Origin: Stictocephala bisonia
Lineage: Eukaryota > Arthropoda > Insecta > Hemiptera > Membracidae
Reading direction: 5' to 3'
Assembly: GCA_035578905.1 (NCBI GenBank)
Contig: JAQJVL010000327.1
Span: 124,001-188,000, forward strand
DNA: 64,000 nt
The notes below the pieces were generated by a model. The model had not been told where the DNA came from. It searched no databases and worked only from the letters and a program-made list of their open reading frames with translations. Made by a program: the position numbers and the translations under genes. Shown piece by piece: positions 11,746-23,779 of the stretch (positions are counted from its first letter, which is position 1; every line of letters starts with the position of its first letter).

Positions 11746-11965
11746 TTTTCACTACACTACGGAATAAAAACTCATTTTTGGAATGTTAACTGTTTATTAA
11801 ATTAGAAACATGTTTTAAAAACAGGTGTTGTTGACTGTGGAAAATTTTCCGTTGTAAACAATGTTACTTTCGGTAGTAAACAACAGACAGCTGTTGAAAA
11901 TATGATGTTTCGCAGGTTGTAAACACATAACGAAAACAGCTGAACTCATAGTAGTGTAGTGAAAA
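11746..11965. mobile_element. Possible MITE with 15-bp terminal inverted repeats
   Basis: TTTTCACTACACTAC at 11746-11760 is perfectly inverted at 11951-11965, enclosing about 190 bp without coding capacity. The interior contains an AACAGCTGTT-like palindrome. Size and structure fit a miniature inverted-repeat element, but no target-site duplication is clear, so chance or another kind of foldback is possible. Confidence 0.35.
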
Positions 11966-12150
11966 AACAATTTACAAATTCACACAAAAATGACAGCATT
12001 AATTTTTAGTTTAAGGGACTATTTTATTATATAATGCCTATCAAATGCGCGCAAATTCATGAAAAACGCAATTAAAGTTTTACTTCAACACTTGTAATTG
12101 CACCTGTTGTGAAACAGTCAAAAGTACTGGCAGGAAATGAAAAAAGTACC

Positions 12151-13131
12151 TACTGCCAGCGGAGAAATTATGTGCACCGAGTTTGAAGATGGTTTTATAC
12201 GGAATTAAGAATACTATGAAAAATACTCGTATAATCACACAATTGTTTTTCTCATTTGAATGTACGTTATAAAATATACATTTAACATTTTATTCCAAGT
12301 TTTAATAATTTTTATCCTGGTTGGAACAAAAAAAGTACCAGAATGTTAACTAGCTTTCACAGTACATCACAATTACACTGTTATTACTTAAAAACACCGT
12401 TAATGTATAGCATATATATATTATAATACCTGGTTGATATGAATGTATTCTAAAAGTTTTATAAATTTGAAAGTTTTTACATTTCGAGAACAAAATTTCT
12501 TATCCATTGAAACATTGTTTTCTTGGCTTCTAAAGGTCATACAATGACTTACTTTGTCTTGTTGTAATCCTTACGACGGTTTCATTTGTGTAAGTAAATG
12601 TAGTGATTTTAGATTAATTTAAATCAATTAAAATATAATTTTAAAGCTATTATAAATCTATTTAAATGGATTAAAAATCACTCCATTTACTTACACAATT
12701 CAAAGTGATGTATCATAACTATACGTGTCATACGGATTATAACAAGACCAATGAACTAATTTTACGACCTTTTTTTAAGGTTTTTTTAAACAACCTTTAA
12801 ACATTTTTAAAGGAATGTTTAACAACTTCTTTTCTCGAAAAGTTAAAATTCTGAAATTGTACAAAACATTAAAATCAACCAGGAATTGCAATATAAATGC
12901 GTTACATTAACGGGTTTCTTATTTATTAAAAACTAGTTCATGTTTCGGTACGTTTTTGTTCCAACTAGGATACAAATTACTAAAATTTATAATAAAATCT
13001 GAAAATACATATTTCATAACGTACAAGTAAATGAGGAAAACATTGGTGTGATTATATTTTTCATAGGTTTCTTAGTTCCTTGTAAAACAAGCTTGAAACT
13101 CGGGTGCACACAATTTTTGCGCCGACAGTAA
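12151..13131. repeat. Giant imperfect palindrome (foldback), arms about 480 bp
   Basis: The left half can be aligned with the reverse complement of the right half over nearly its full length, centred near 12640. Matching blocks include ATTATGTGCACCGAGTTT (12166) with its inverted partner near 13105, GTATAATCACAC/GTGTGATTATA, TGTACGTTATAAAATAT/ATTTCATAACGTACA, ATCCTGGTTGGAACAAAAA/TTTTTGTTCCAACTAGGAT, CCTGGTTGAT/ATCAACCAGG and TTTGTGTAAGTAAATG/CATTTACTTACACAA near the centre. The arms differ by frequent substitutions and small indels, so the duplication is old. There is no coding capacity. It could be a foldback transposon, a MITE, or an inverted duplication. Transcription from either side would give a long hairpin RNA. 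Confidence 0.8.
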
Positions 13132-13209
13132 CTTAATGTATATTGTGTAATTTAATATACTAGTGTGTGATGTCAAAAAAAACCAGTTTGTTACTAGGAC
13201 TAGGCTGAG

Positions 13210-15017
13210 TATAACTTATAATTGTTACCCTGTCTCAGGTATACGGTTCTACAACCGCCTTCTCATGTCTGTGAGGTCACTGAGTACCCCACTGTTCCAT
13301 TCCGTTGTCAAATCCTGGCTTATTAACCAACCTTTTTACGAAACCAGGGAATATTTATTTCCAGGCTGACTTTACTAGTCACTGAATACCCAACCGGTCC
13401 TTTCCGTTGTCAAATCTGCCTTACCGCCTTTTTACAAAACCAGGGAATATTTCCAGGCTGACTTTACTAGTCACTGAGTACCCCACTGTTCCATTCTGTT
13501 GTCAAATCCTGACTTATTAACCAACCTTTATACAAAACCAGGGAATATTTCCAGGCTGACTTTACTAGTCACTGAATACCCCACTGTTCCATTCTGTTGT
13601 CAAATCCTGACTTATTAACCAACCTTTATACAAAACCAGGGAATATTTCCAGGCTGACTTTACTAGTCACTGAGTACCCCACTGTTCCATTCTGTTGTCA
13701 AATCCTGACTTATTAACCAACCTTTAAATACAAAACCAGGGAATATTTCCAGGCTGACTTTACTAGTCACTGAGTACCCCACTGTTCCATTCTGTTGTCA
13801 AATCCTGACTTATTAACCAACCTTTATACAAAACCAGGGAATATTTCCAGGCTGACTTTACTAGTCACTGAGTACCCCACTGTTCCATTCTGTTGTCAAA
13901 TCCTGACTTATTAACCAACCTTTATACAAAACCAGGGAATATTTCCAGGCTGACTTTACTAGTCACTGAATACCCCACCGGTCCTTTCCGTTGTCACATC
14001 CGCATTACAACCTTTTTACAAAACTAGGGAATATTTCCAGGCTGACTTTACTAGTCACTGAATACCCAACCGGTCCTTTCCGTTGTCAAATCTGCCTTAC
14101 CGCCTTTTTACAAAACCAGGGAATATTTCCAGGCTGACTTTACTAGTCACTGAGTACCCCACTGTTCCATTCTGTTGTCAAATCCTGACTTATTAACCAA
14201 CCTTTATACAAAACCAGGGAATATTTCCAGGCTGACTTTACTAGTCACTGAATACCCAACCGGTCCTTTCCGTTGTCAAATCTGCCTTACCGCCTTTTTA
14301 CAAAACCAGGGAATATTTCCAGGCTGACTTTACTAGTCACTGAGTACCCCATTGTTTCATTCTGTTGTCAAATCCTGACTTATTAACCAACCTTTATACA
14401 AAACCAGGGAATATTTCCAGGCTGACTTTACTAGTCACTGAGTACCCCACTGTTCCATTCTGTTGTCAAATCCTGACTTATTAACCAACCTTTATACAAA
14501 ACCAGGGAATATTTCCAGGCTGACTTTACTAGTCACTGAGTACCCCACTGTTCCATTCTGTTGTCAAATCCTGACTTATTAACCAACCTTTATACAAAAC
14601 CAGGGAATATTTCCAGGCTGACTTTACTAGTCACTGAGTACCCCACTGTTCCATTCTGTTGTCAAATCCTGACTTATTAACCAACCTTTATACAAAACCA
14701 GGGAATATTTCCAGGCTGACTTTACTAGTCACTGAGTACCCCACTGTTCCATTCTGTTGTCAAATCCTGACTTATTAACCAACCTTTATACAAAACCAGG
14801 GAATATTTATTTCCAGGCTGACTTTACTAGTCACTGAATACCCCACCGGTCCTTTCCGTTGTCACATCCGCATTACAACCTTTTTACAAAACTAGGGAAT
14901 ATTTCCAGGCTGACTTTACTAGTCACTGAATACCCAACCGGTCCTTTCCGTTGTCACATCCGCATTACAACCTTTTTACAAAACTAGGGAATATTTCCAG
15001 GCTGACTTTACTAGTCT
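13210..15017 (+). repeat. Tandem satellite of mixed 92-bp and 98-bp units, about 18 copies
   Basis: Each unit contains CCAGGCTGACTTTACTAGTC, followed by one of two spacer types. The 98-bp type carries GAGTACCCCACTGTTCCATT and TCCTGACTTATTAACCAACC. The 92-bp type carries GAATACCCAACCGGTCCTTT, with TCTGCCTTACCGCC or CATCCGCATTACAACC. From the phase of GGCTGAC (13364, 13456, 13554, 13652, 13752, 13850, 13948, 14040, 14132, 14230, 14322, 14420, 14518, 14616, 14714, 14816, 14908, 15000) the order is B A A A A A C B A B A A A A A C C. A 4-bp TTAT insertion is shared by the first unit and the unit ending at 14816. Open frames across it are incidental. Confidence 0.95.
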
Positions 15018-16630
15018 GTGAATAACCGCATTAACAGGTTAAGGTCGAGTTTGTAGCCTCCTCCTTTTCCAAGCATGAAACACAAAATATTTTATTTATT
15101 TTTGATATTTTTGTATATTAAAACATTGCAATCTCTCTCCTCCCCTCCCCCTTTCACTCTCTTCTCTTGCAATTTCACGCTTTTTTTCACTGCTCCACTG
15201 TCTGTATCACAGTTTAAATTATTGGTTATTGAAAAAACATTCATTACATGATATTCATAGAGCATGTGAATGCATCAAATAAATATACATTATAATTTAT
15301 AAGTACTTTTAGACTTCTCTGCATGTACCTAGAGTTTAACCCAATTTTACATATAAATATTTTAAGAATTAAGTTTGTGTGCTGCGCATGATTAGTCAGC
15401 ACCTGCTTAGCTAATTTAACTTAATTTAGTAGTATGACCTAGCCAATTACAAAAACTTTATTGAAAGCACTAATAAAGATTCTTGCTCTATGTCTTTATA
15501 AATATAATCAACATAAATAATAATCTACCTAATTTCATATGTTGCATACAGTTTTATATTATTACATTAGTTGTGTTGCCAATACAATTTATTTAGTAAT
15601 ATTTAATATACAGTAATTTAAATGTCATTTATATCACATTTAAAAAATGGATAAAAACTGCTTACTAATACCAACATTTTCTTACAAATTTTTTCTAATT
15701 GAAATTTGATAAAATACTGTAGCAAAGACGTACAATATTTTATCAAAACATCTGAGTCCAATAAATCTGGCATCAAATGATGTAACAGCTATTGTAGCTT
15801 AAAAATATAGATAGCAAGTTGAGTCCAGTTTTATCAACTATTTAAGTGGTCCAATATGACGCCGTAATCATTGTATCAGACTGATTCTACTGTACCAAAT
15901 CTTATTTTTAAACAAATCATACTTATTTTACTATTGATTTTTATATCCTTTGCAGAATCTGTACTAGGTTGAACATTGACACCAATTAAAATATAATTAC
16001 TGGGAAACATTTACCGTAATAACTTTTTTCTTTTTATTGTAAACCTGTACAAGTTACGAAATATTCATTTAAGACAATTTAATTTAAATTCTAATCGAAT
16101 AAAAACAAGGAACCCAATGGGTATCACCACATGTTTAATAAATAAATTTACGGGTTAGCATTACAATTAAGGGTTCGGTGGATACATGACTCAGTTCACT
16201 TAGAAGACGTTTTCCATTACTACGTTTTTGAGTAAACAAATTTTATTTCCGTCACATCTTTGTTTTTCATTATGAAAACGTAATATTTTTTTCTAGAACT
16301 TGAATTTTCTCCTAAATACTGTGTGGTACCTACATCAGTGTGTCAATTAATGAACTGTTCCATACATTGACGTCCTAGAGTGTCACAATGGTATAAAACA
16401 TTGTGTGTGCCATTGGAAAAAACAAAAGATAATTTACTGTTAACAGATTTCAAATATCATGCAATTTAATCTCTTTTCATTTCCAATTTAAGTAATTAGT
16501 TTTTTAAAAGGTAAATTTGATTTTCATGTTACCTTACACTGCCAATTCTTCATAGACTATTGAACATGCGGAGAAGTTCAGACATATTAAGGGTATGATA
16601 CAAGGATAATATTACTTATAAAAGGTTCTA
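15018..16630. other. AT-rich non-coding stretch
   Basis: I see a C/T-rich tract at 15130-15180 and otherwise only AT-rich DNA with no recognisable feature. Confidence 0.4.
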
Positions 16631-16635
16631 TTGCA

Positions 16636-16716
16636 GGCATGGATTCGAACCTGTGCTATATCTAAGTGATCTAAGAGTCTGTGTCCCGACAACTTAGGTC
16701 ACTCGGCCACAGGCTT
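16636..16716 (-). ncRNA. tRNA-derived SINE-like head with Pol III boxes A and B
   Basis: On the minus strand the sequence begins GCCTGTGGCCGAGTGACC, a near-perfect box A as in serine or leucine tRNAs. About 50 nt later it has GGTTCGAATCC at 16641-16651, a perfect box B. The region between does not fold as a proper anticodon arm and the acceptor ends do not pair well, so this is not a functional tRNA gene. It is best read as the tRNA-like head of a SINE. The flanking tandem units (16711-17050) repeat its 5' half. Confidence 0.6.
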
Positions 16717-17050
16717 TCCCAAACTGCAATACCTCTAACTCACACGCTGAGTCCCGACCACTTGAACCACTTGGCCCCAGGCTCTCCCAAACTGCAATAC
16801 CTCTAACTCACACGCTGAGTCCCGACCACTTGAACCACTTGGCCCCAGGCTCTCCCAAACTGCAATACCTCTAACTCACACGCTGAGTCCCGACCACTTG
16901 AACCACTCGGCCACAGGCTCTCCCAACCTGTGTTACCTCTAACTCACACTCTGAGTCCCGACCACTTGAACCACTTGGCCTCAGGCTCTCCCAAACTGCA
17001 TTACCTCTAACTCACACTCTGAGTCCCGACAACTTAGACAACTCTTCCAC
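16711..17050 (-). repeat. Five 68-bp tandem units carrying tRNA box A
   Basis: The core GTCCCGAC recurs at 16683, 16751, 16819, 16887, 16955 and 17023, an exact 68-bp spacing. On the minus strand each unit reads GGGAGAGCCTG(T/G)GGCC(G/A)AGTGGTTCAAGTGGT and so forth, a D-arm-like box A module. Each unit stops just where box B would start in the adjacent SINE head. Only the copy at 16636 has box B. Confidence 0.8.
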
Positions 17051-17059
17051 CGACACTCC

Positions 17060-20000
17060 TATTTTCACTAGTGAGTTAATTGATCGTTTAAACAATTCCT
17101 TGTATTGGAGCATAAACAGCACTTAATGGTCATCTATAAAAATGGCTCCTGACTACTATGGACTGTTGCTAAGTTTTGACATTTTAGGAAACCGTTCTAA
17201 ATGTTTTCCTGATTGTTCTAAATATTTGAAATATTGTGAATTGTTTTACATAATTCCGTATAAGAATAATATCTATGTTTTACTTTGACTGAAATGTTAT
17301 TTCATAGGTATTGGTACATTTCTAACTAAAGGTAATCAAATAATAAGTTTCAAATAATGAGAGAACTCTGTTGGAGGTTAGTTGGGGGAGAAGGCCCAGC
17401 TGATTGCTGATGAGCCAATCCCTGCCTCGTCAGTAACTCCCTTGTGGCCGGTAATTTACATGATCTTATTTACTACCTTTCACCTCAATAACAATCTCTA
17501 TAACTTACTTCAGACATTCACCTAGGCCTAAATATTCTGCGTAAAGTATGTTTGTTTCACTCCACTAATATTACAAATTATATGTTGAATAATTTAAACA
17601 CGATTAAATATTTCCATTCTTTAAAAGGATATTGCCCTCACACTATTGAAATTATTTACCTGTCAAACATTATTGATTTTGTTTAGTTTAAAATTCAGAT
17701 GTGTGAAATTGAGTATTTATATAATTTAATCTTATTTAGCCTTTCAAAAATGTAAAAACGTTTTCGTCGGTACAGCAATTCGCTTGCCACTACCTCCAAC
17801 TAAAAATCTGCTTTTAATTTGTTGGTATTATTCATATTATATTGTATCAATGTACGTTCATTATTATGTCTAATTTCACTATTCACCTTTTTTTAATGTT
17901 AAGCTTAACGATTTTCTACCCACCCGTTTATTTTAACTTTCAATTATGTTTCGAATCCAGCCATTTAATTATAACGAGCTAAAATGAGAGTTGCTAATTT
18001 GATTACAAAAGAAAAAAAACTCGTGAAAAAAGTCTAAAAATAACAATAACGAATTAAACTGTAAATGTTACAGCAGCTAACTCAGAGTAGTTTTAACAAT
18101 TATTGGTATTTGACATATTGTTAGAATTGTGGTTAATTTTGGTAGACTATAAGATAGTGAATTATTTACTCGTGGTAGGGTTAGTTTCGTATTCTTCTTT
18201 ATTTTTAACACATCCCTTTAACTCTTAGTTAACAACATAATCAACAACAACCTATGAAATATCAAGTGATAACATATGAGTAGCTCCCATCAGAGTTGTT
18301 ATACAATGACGTCACCGGAGAGGGATGTTTGTGTCAAGTGGCGGTTTGTGTGACGATTGCCATTGTCGACGTTTCACATCTCACTCAACGCCCCCCCCCC
18401 CCCATGCTTTGAATGCTCTTTCCTAAATTGAGGTCTTCATTTAGAGGTTGAAGCCATATGATTTAACATGTATTTCTGCATTATTCAATTCGCACAAAGA
18501 ATATTAAGAATTTAAATAATAATTTTATGGTAACAGTTTGGTTCATTACCTCTCTTTTATGTTACTTGTTTAATATTAGACTAAACAGTTCGTTAAATAT
18601 TCATCTTAATTGTGGGCTGAAGTTAGTTTATTTAATATATTTATTATAATTTGGAATAGTGTGCTGTATAAATTGTATAAATTATTTGTATGCGAGGAAA
18701 AATTAAACTCTTTCACGAGTCAGTCTGTCTCTGCAGGACTACTCGTTTACTCAAACACACACGACTCAATTATTTTCGAATTTAGTTATCATCGGAACAT
18801 TTATAAGCCTCTATTCACTACACATTCAATTGCACAAATTACTCCAAACATTTATGGTAAAACTGAAAATTACATTTCAAACTTTTGAAAAACTAAATAA
18901 AGGATTAGGGATATTAAATTATTATAAATTAACAATAAGACATATTTTTGTGAGGTCTTATTGATGTATATTATAGTTGTAAATATGTTATGATGTACGA
19001 CTTTATAATTGTAAATATGCGACAAACTTATATACTTCAAGACTTCCTTTGAAGTTTTTCTGTCAAACATGTTTCTAAAGTGCAAATAAAAGTAAGGGAT
19101 TGTATTATATGAAAGCAGTTGTTAACTGCTGCTTCGTACTTAATGAAAGTAAATAGTAGGCCTACGGAATTGTAGGTCTCCACTACACTGAACGATCCTG
19201 CCACCGTCGTACAAGACACGTTCCCCTAAATCCCACACCACTCACTCTTTTATGGAGATAATAACTTCATAGCTCCCATTTTCAATGAGACATTTAATGA
19301 CTTCCAAGCTGCAGTACTTTCTCTATCAAGCCAAGAACATTATCTATATCACATTCAATTACAGCGAATATCCAATAACTTACAATAGATCACAAATATA
19401 TAAGAATGTATCTCCTTATGTATTTCTAGTATTACAAATCCTCCCAAACTCTCCTCAAAAGTTCTAACCAATAATCAGTTTAATTCTTATCATAACTTCA
19501 ACAAATTATATTGAAATGATTGAATTTAAAAAAGTACATACAATTGAAAATATAAACTGAACATCATTTAGTCCCAAAATAAGAATACGAATTACATGAA
19601 AAGGGTTGTAATGACTAGCCATAGATTATTTATTGGTTCTTGAATCATTAGTTTCAATCGTTCAAGCACGAACTCCGTCATTATATGAATGAGATGTGAA
19701 GTCAACTCCCATAGTAACTAATTTGATTCAAGGATAAGCATATCGTGTATCATGCACAAACCTTTAGTACAGCTTTTATTATCATGTTAAAATCTGCAGA
19801 TTAAACTTACCTTACACTATTTACTGCAATGGGGAAAATAAAACTAAAAATCCCTAATTAAAGAGAATATTAATATTTTATTAATTTCATTAGCTGTAAG
19901 AATACAAATTTAATGAATATACGAATAGTTCCAAACACTAAAATTTAAATCGAATGAGTTTTCTAATAAAAAAAATTCTTAATTTATTATAATTTTCCGG

Positions 20001-20160
20001 TAAAACTGGCATCGTCTATGAAGCACTTACGTCATCAGCACCCCCACGACCCCTTGTCGCCCTAAGCCCTTGAGCCTCATCTCAAACCGCTCACTCATCA
20101 CTGTATGTCATTACCGCTAATTACCACGTACTTGGCAACTTGTGATCGTAGAGGAGCTGA
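17060..20160. other. Mostly AT-rich stretch with two GC-rich islands
   Basis: GC-rich blocks at 17375-17450 and 18300-18410 stand out. The first reads LGEKAQLIADEPIPASSVTP in one frame just before a GTAATT donor-like site, but I do not recognise it. The second holds TGACGTCA at 18307-18314 and a poly-C run near 18390-18403. The open frame at 18610-18888 looks like chance. Nothing else is supported. Confidence 0.35.
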
Positions 20161-20163
20161 TAC

Positions 20164-20225
20164 TGACGTCAGTAACTACACAATACTGACGTCATGGAGT
20201 AATTGTAGATGGAGTACTGACGTCA
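20164..20225. promoter_or_regulatory. Cluster of three CRE palindromes (TGACGTCA)
   Basis: Perfect TGACGTCA sites lie at 20164-20171, 20187-20194 and 20218-20225, each preceded by TAC or AC, within a small duplicated context (TGGAGTAATTGTA). A fourth site is at 18307-18314. TGACGTCA is the known binding site of CREB/ATF bZIP factors. The block is part of a GC-richer island at 20020-20240. Whether it acts as an enhancer is inference, and a local duplication could explain the multiplicity. Confidence 0.4.
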
Positions 20226-20694
20226 TTTTAGATGGAGTAATTGTAATAGAGAAAGCTTAAATAGTTTAATGTTGAGGAATCAATATAATAAGAACACGAA
20301 AAGATGAAAACTGTAAATAATCTAAAAAATAACATATCCCAAATATCTGGCGCAATATATATATTCTGAAATTAAATATATTGTTCAGTATCATAAAGTG
20401 TAAAATACGTCAGGTTTATAGTTTCTACTCTGAAAGGAGGGACTCTTATACTGAATATGTATATCGACTGATTTATTTATTTATTCGGAGAAAATTTAGA
20501 TACACCTAACGACAACCTTTATTGTCTAATGTATTAAATATAATATTAGTGTATTTTTTGTATCGAATTATTCTATAGTTGTTTAGGTGTGTTGTACCTA
20601 CACACAATCTATGTAAGAGTAGGGTGGATTGACGTTCATGGTCAATCTGTCCTCGATATTATTAACTCATGGATAGTGAGTATTTTATGTCTAC

Positions 20695-21235
20695 GTATTG
20701 TCACGAGCTGTTTGTCAGGAGACAGTCTATAAACGTCAATTAACCACAACTACAGCCACGTAAATGTCACTAACAGGATAAGTACTTCCTCTTCCTGTTC
20801 TAAGAATAGTGTGTTGTAAGGAGACAGTCTATAAATGTCAATTAAACACGACTACAGCCACGTAAATGTCACTTACAAGATAAGTGCTTTCTCTCCACGT
20901 TCAGACAATAGCATGTTGTCAAGAGCTGTTTGTCAGGAGACAGTTTATAGATGTCACTTAACCACAAGTACAGCCACGTAATTGTCACTTACAAGATGAG
21001 TGCTTCCCGTCATCGTTCTTGCAATCGTGTGTTCTTACCAGCTGTTTCTCTGGAGACGTCTATAAACGTCACTTGGCCACAAACAAAGCCACGTAAATGT
21101 CACTTACAGGATAAGTGCATCCTCCCCTTGTTACAACAATATCGTGTTGTCAAAAGCTGTTTGTCAGGAGAGTCTACAAAAGTCACATAACCACGAGTAA
21201 AACTACGTAAATAACACTTACAATAAAATTGCTCT
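20695..21235 (+). repeat. Minisatellite of about 115-bp units, five copies
   Basis: Units share GAGCTGTTTGTCAGGAGACAG, TATAAACGTCAATTAACCAC, TACAGCCACGTAAATGTCAC and TACAAGATAAGTGCTT. The GCCACGTAA block occurs at 20755, 20857, 20973, 21088 and, degenerate, 21202. One unit is about 14 bp shorter. Confidence 0.85.
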
Positions 21236-23770
21236 CCCGTCCTTAAGCGTAATTATCTCGGGTATAGCAAATAACGATTTTGATTATAAAATTGTTGTAC
21301 AATAACTCGCATTTACTGTGATAAGCACTGGATTAGTGAACTTAACTTGATTCCACTTAAGCTTTCCCATATTATATAAGATAAGTATGACAAGGTTTTT
21401 TAAAAATATATTCCAAATAATAATATAAATATTTCGAAATTGTTCATAGCAGTGTGTGTGTGGGGTGGACATCATTCCCCTACACTATATACGTAGTGTA
21501 TGTGCATACACTATATGGGGTAGTGTATCAGGACTGAAAAGGAAACAAAATGCGCCCGTTACAAATAGGAACATGAAGGCTGGAAAAACTTACAAGGAGA
21601 AGTTTACTGTCAGCTAGTAGATTCGTCGGATAGTAGCGAGAAAACTGAGTCATAGTCAAGGACGGATTATTTGCGTCTTGATTGCTTTTTATTTTTGGTA
21701 TAAATGGTATTATTATTCATGGTCAGCCCAAGGATTGGGAAATGACATAAAACATATAATCGTCTGATTTATCTTTTCACACATGCACGTAAAACAACGA
21801 ATTAAATTGAATACATTATTGTAATTAAGTGCATTTATTCTCACAAAATACATCGATTTTAACGAATTTCAATGATACATTGAGTATATGGTTGTAAAAT
21901 AAATCCAGTTTACTTGGTAGACATTTTCGTGTTTCACTCACTCTTCAGGCTGAGTCACGTTTCACATATAACTCGCTGAAAGTGGGAAATACTTCAACCT
22001 TAGACATTTTACAAACCTCCGACCACTGTGGATTGACTTCTTATAAATAACACGAATTTCTTGATACAAAAATCTGTTTTCATTTATTCACATCGTGTTC
22101 AACTTTAAAAAAAACTATTGAATTGCTTTTTATTAGATTTTTGTAATAGTTGTTTATTCAAATTTACATTTGGGCTATGTATTTTAGATGTATTTTAGAT
22201 CATAAAACATTTTAAAATTACCAATTAGATTTTTTTTAATTCAATCTTTAAAATATGGGGTTTGTGTTGGAATTACTGTGATTAATTTCGTTGAATGAAT
22301 ACGGTCCTATTTAAGAACTGCGGTTAAATCTTGTGTGTTTAAAGAAATTTTGATTTGGCACTTTTCGGGTTATCCACCTATTGCTTATTGAAAATGTTGC
22401 TTTAGATGAACTGACAAAATATTTTGTGTGTTTTTAAATCATAACATTATTCTGATTTCAAGCAAAAAATAACAGAGATTACTATAAACTGTAGTTTTCT
22501 TTGTAAACATCTTTGCAGAAGGCTTTAGTATTTATAAGTATTGAAAAATGTCAATTAACAACAACAAAATTAAACAAAACCAATGGCATGAAGTTGTTCT
22601 TTCACCAGTTACAAGACCAGTAAATTTAATTCATTAAAAATATGCACAATACCATTTATTTAATTGTTAATAGTTTCCAAAAGTAATGCTACAAAATCAC
22701 ATTTTATAATAATTAACAATCCTTAAATAACATTCTTGTTCAAAACTAGTGTCTGTAAAATAGATAGGCCACCAAGAAATGGTGTATTTTACTATAAGCC
22801 CTTTAGTAACAAGGCGTGGTAGAAACCTAATGAATACATAACTGAGGTCCTTTCATGTCGTGTGTTAGACATACATATTCATACGGTCTGTATGAAGGAT
22901 ACAAGTACACAATGCATGATTAAATCTAATTTGAAATATTACGATCATAATGATTGGCCCAGAAATAAATGTTTACTTTTATCAACATCAATATATCACA
23001 AATAAAGTTAATATTATATTACGCACATGTTTATTGTTTTGCAAACAGAAATGTAAAAATTTGAATAGAATTTGCTTGGAATTTTTTCTAAAAATTACAA
23101 TTATGGAAAATCATAAATTAATTCTTTACAACTAAATTAAAATACTGGAAGTTCTTAAGAGTAAATTAAAATTATGTAAACAGAGTAAACAAAATGTAAA
23201 TATGAGAATATGAAACACATGTTTGTGAGCAGTTCAGTTTGTTTGTAAAATGTTTACATATTTGCTCGACCGACGTAATGTTTTATGTAAGGCAGGTCAT
23301 AATAAGGTGTAATAAAACTATAATACCTTATTATATTTAAATAATTAAGTAAACAATCTTTTTTTCAACTAAAACTCCTTTCAGTAAAATTTGTAAAACA
23401 ATATACAGTATAGGCCTACACCAAATATTTGTAAAAAATATCAAACTCGAATTCCTTTTAATACACATATTTATATGGTTATAGACCTGAGCTACAGCAT
23501 ATCTCGTGGTGTGGGCTCGAATTTCTAGCTCAAGATTACTAAATTACCTTCTTAATTCAATATATCTAGATAATACTATAGTAAATATACATTATAATTA
23601 TTCAGTATATAAATAAAGTTTAAATAGTATTATTGGTCATATTTTTCATATTATGATTACTAAGTAATGGTTATATTATCAACGGCTGCTGTGGAAGCTT
23701 TTCACTTAAGATTATTATTTTTCACAGAGTGAAGACTGTGTTCATGTATAAGTAACCGGACATACAACGC
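21236..23770. other. AT-rich non-coding stretch
   Basis: Nothing coding is recognised. A small palindromic patch with TACACTATATACGTAGTGTA and TGCATACACTA lies at 21479-21525. A box-B-like GGGCTCGAATTTC at 23509 has no convincing box A. Confidence 0.4.
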
Positions 23771-23779
23771 TAAAAGAGA

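Noticed and set aside
13163..13369. Open frame at the start of the 92/98-bp satellite
   Set aside because: It runs into the tandem array and has no start context or recognised motif; the repeats explain it.
16636..16716. Functional tRNA-Ser or tRNA-Leu gene
   Set aside because: Boxes A and B are good, but the anticodon arm and acceptor stem do not form, so I call it a SINE-like head.
13210..17050. CRISPR-like arrays among the tandem repeats
   Set aside because: Units are contiguous satellites without short identical repeats separated by unique spacers, and the sequence is eukaryotic.
18610..18888. 92-codon open frame as a gene
   Set aside because: Composition is typical of AT-rich chance frames; no motif, splice or promoter support.
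23500..23530. Box-B-like GGGCTCGAATTTC
   Set aside because: No box A at a fitting distance, and no cloverleaf could be drawn.
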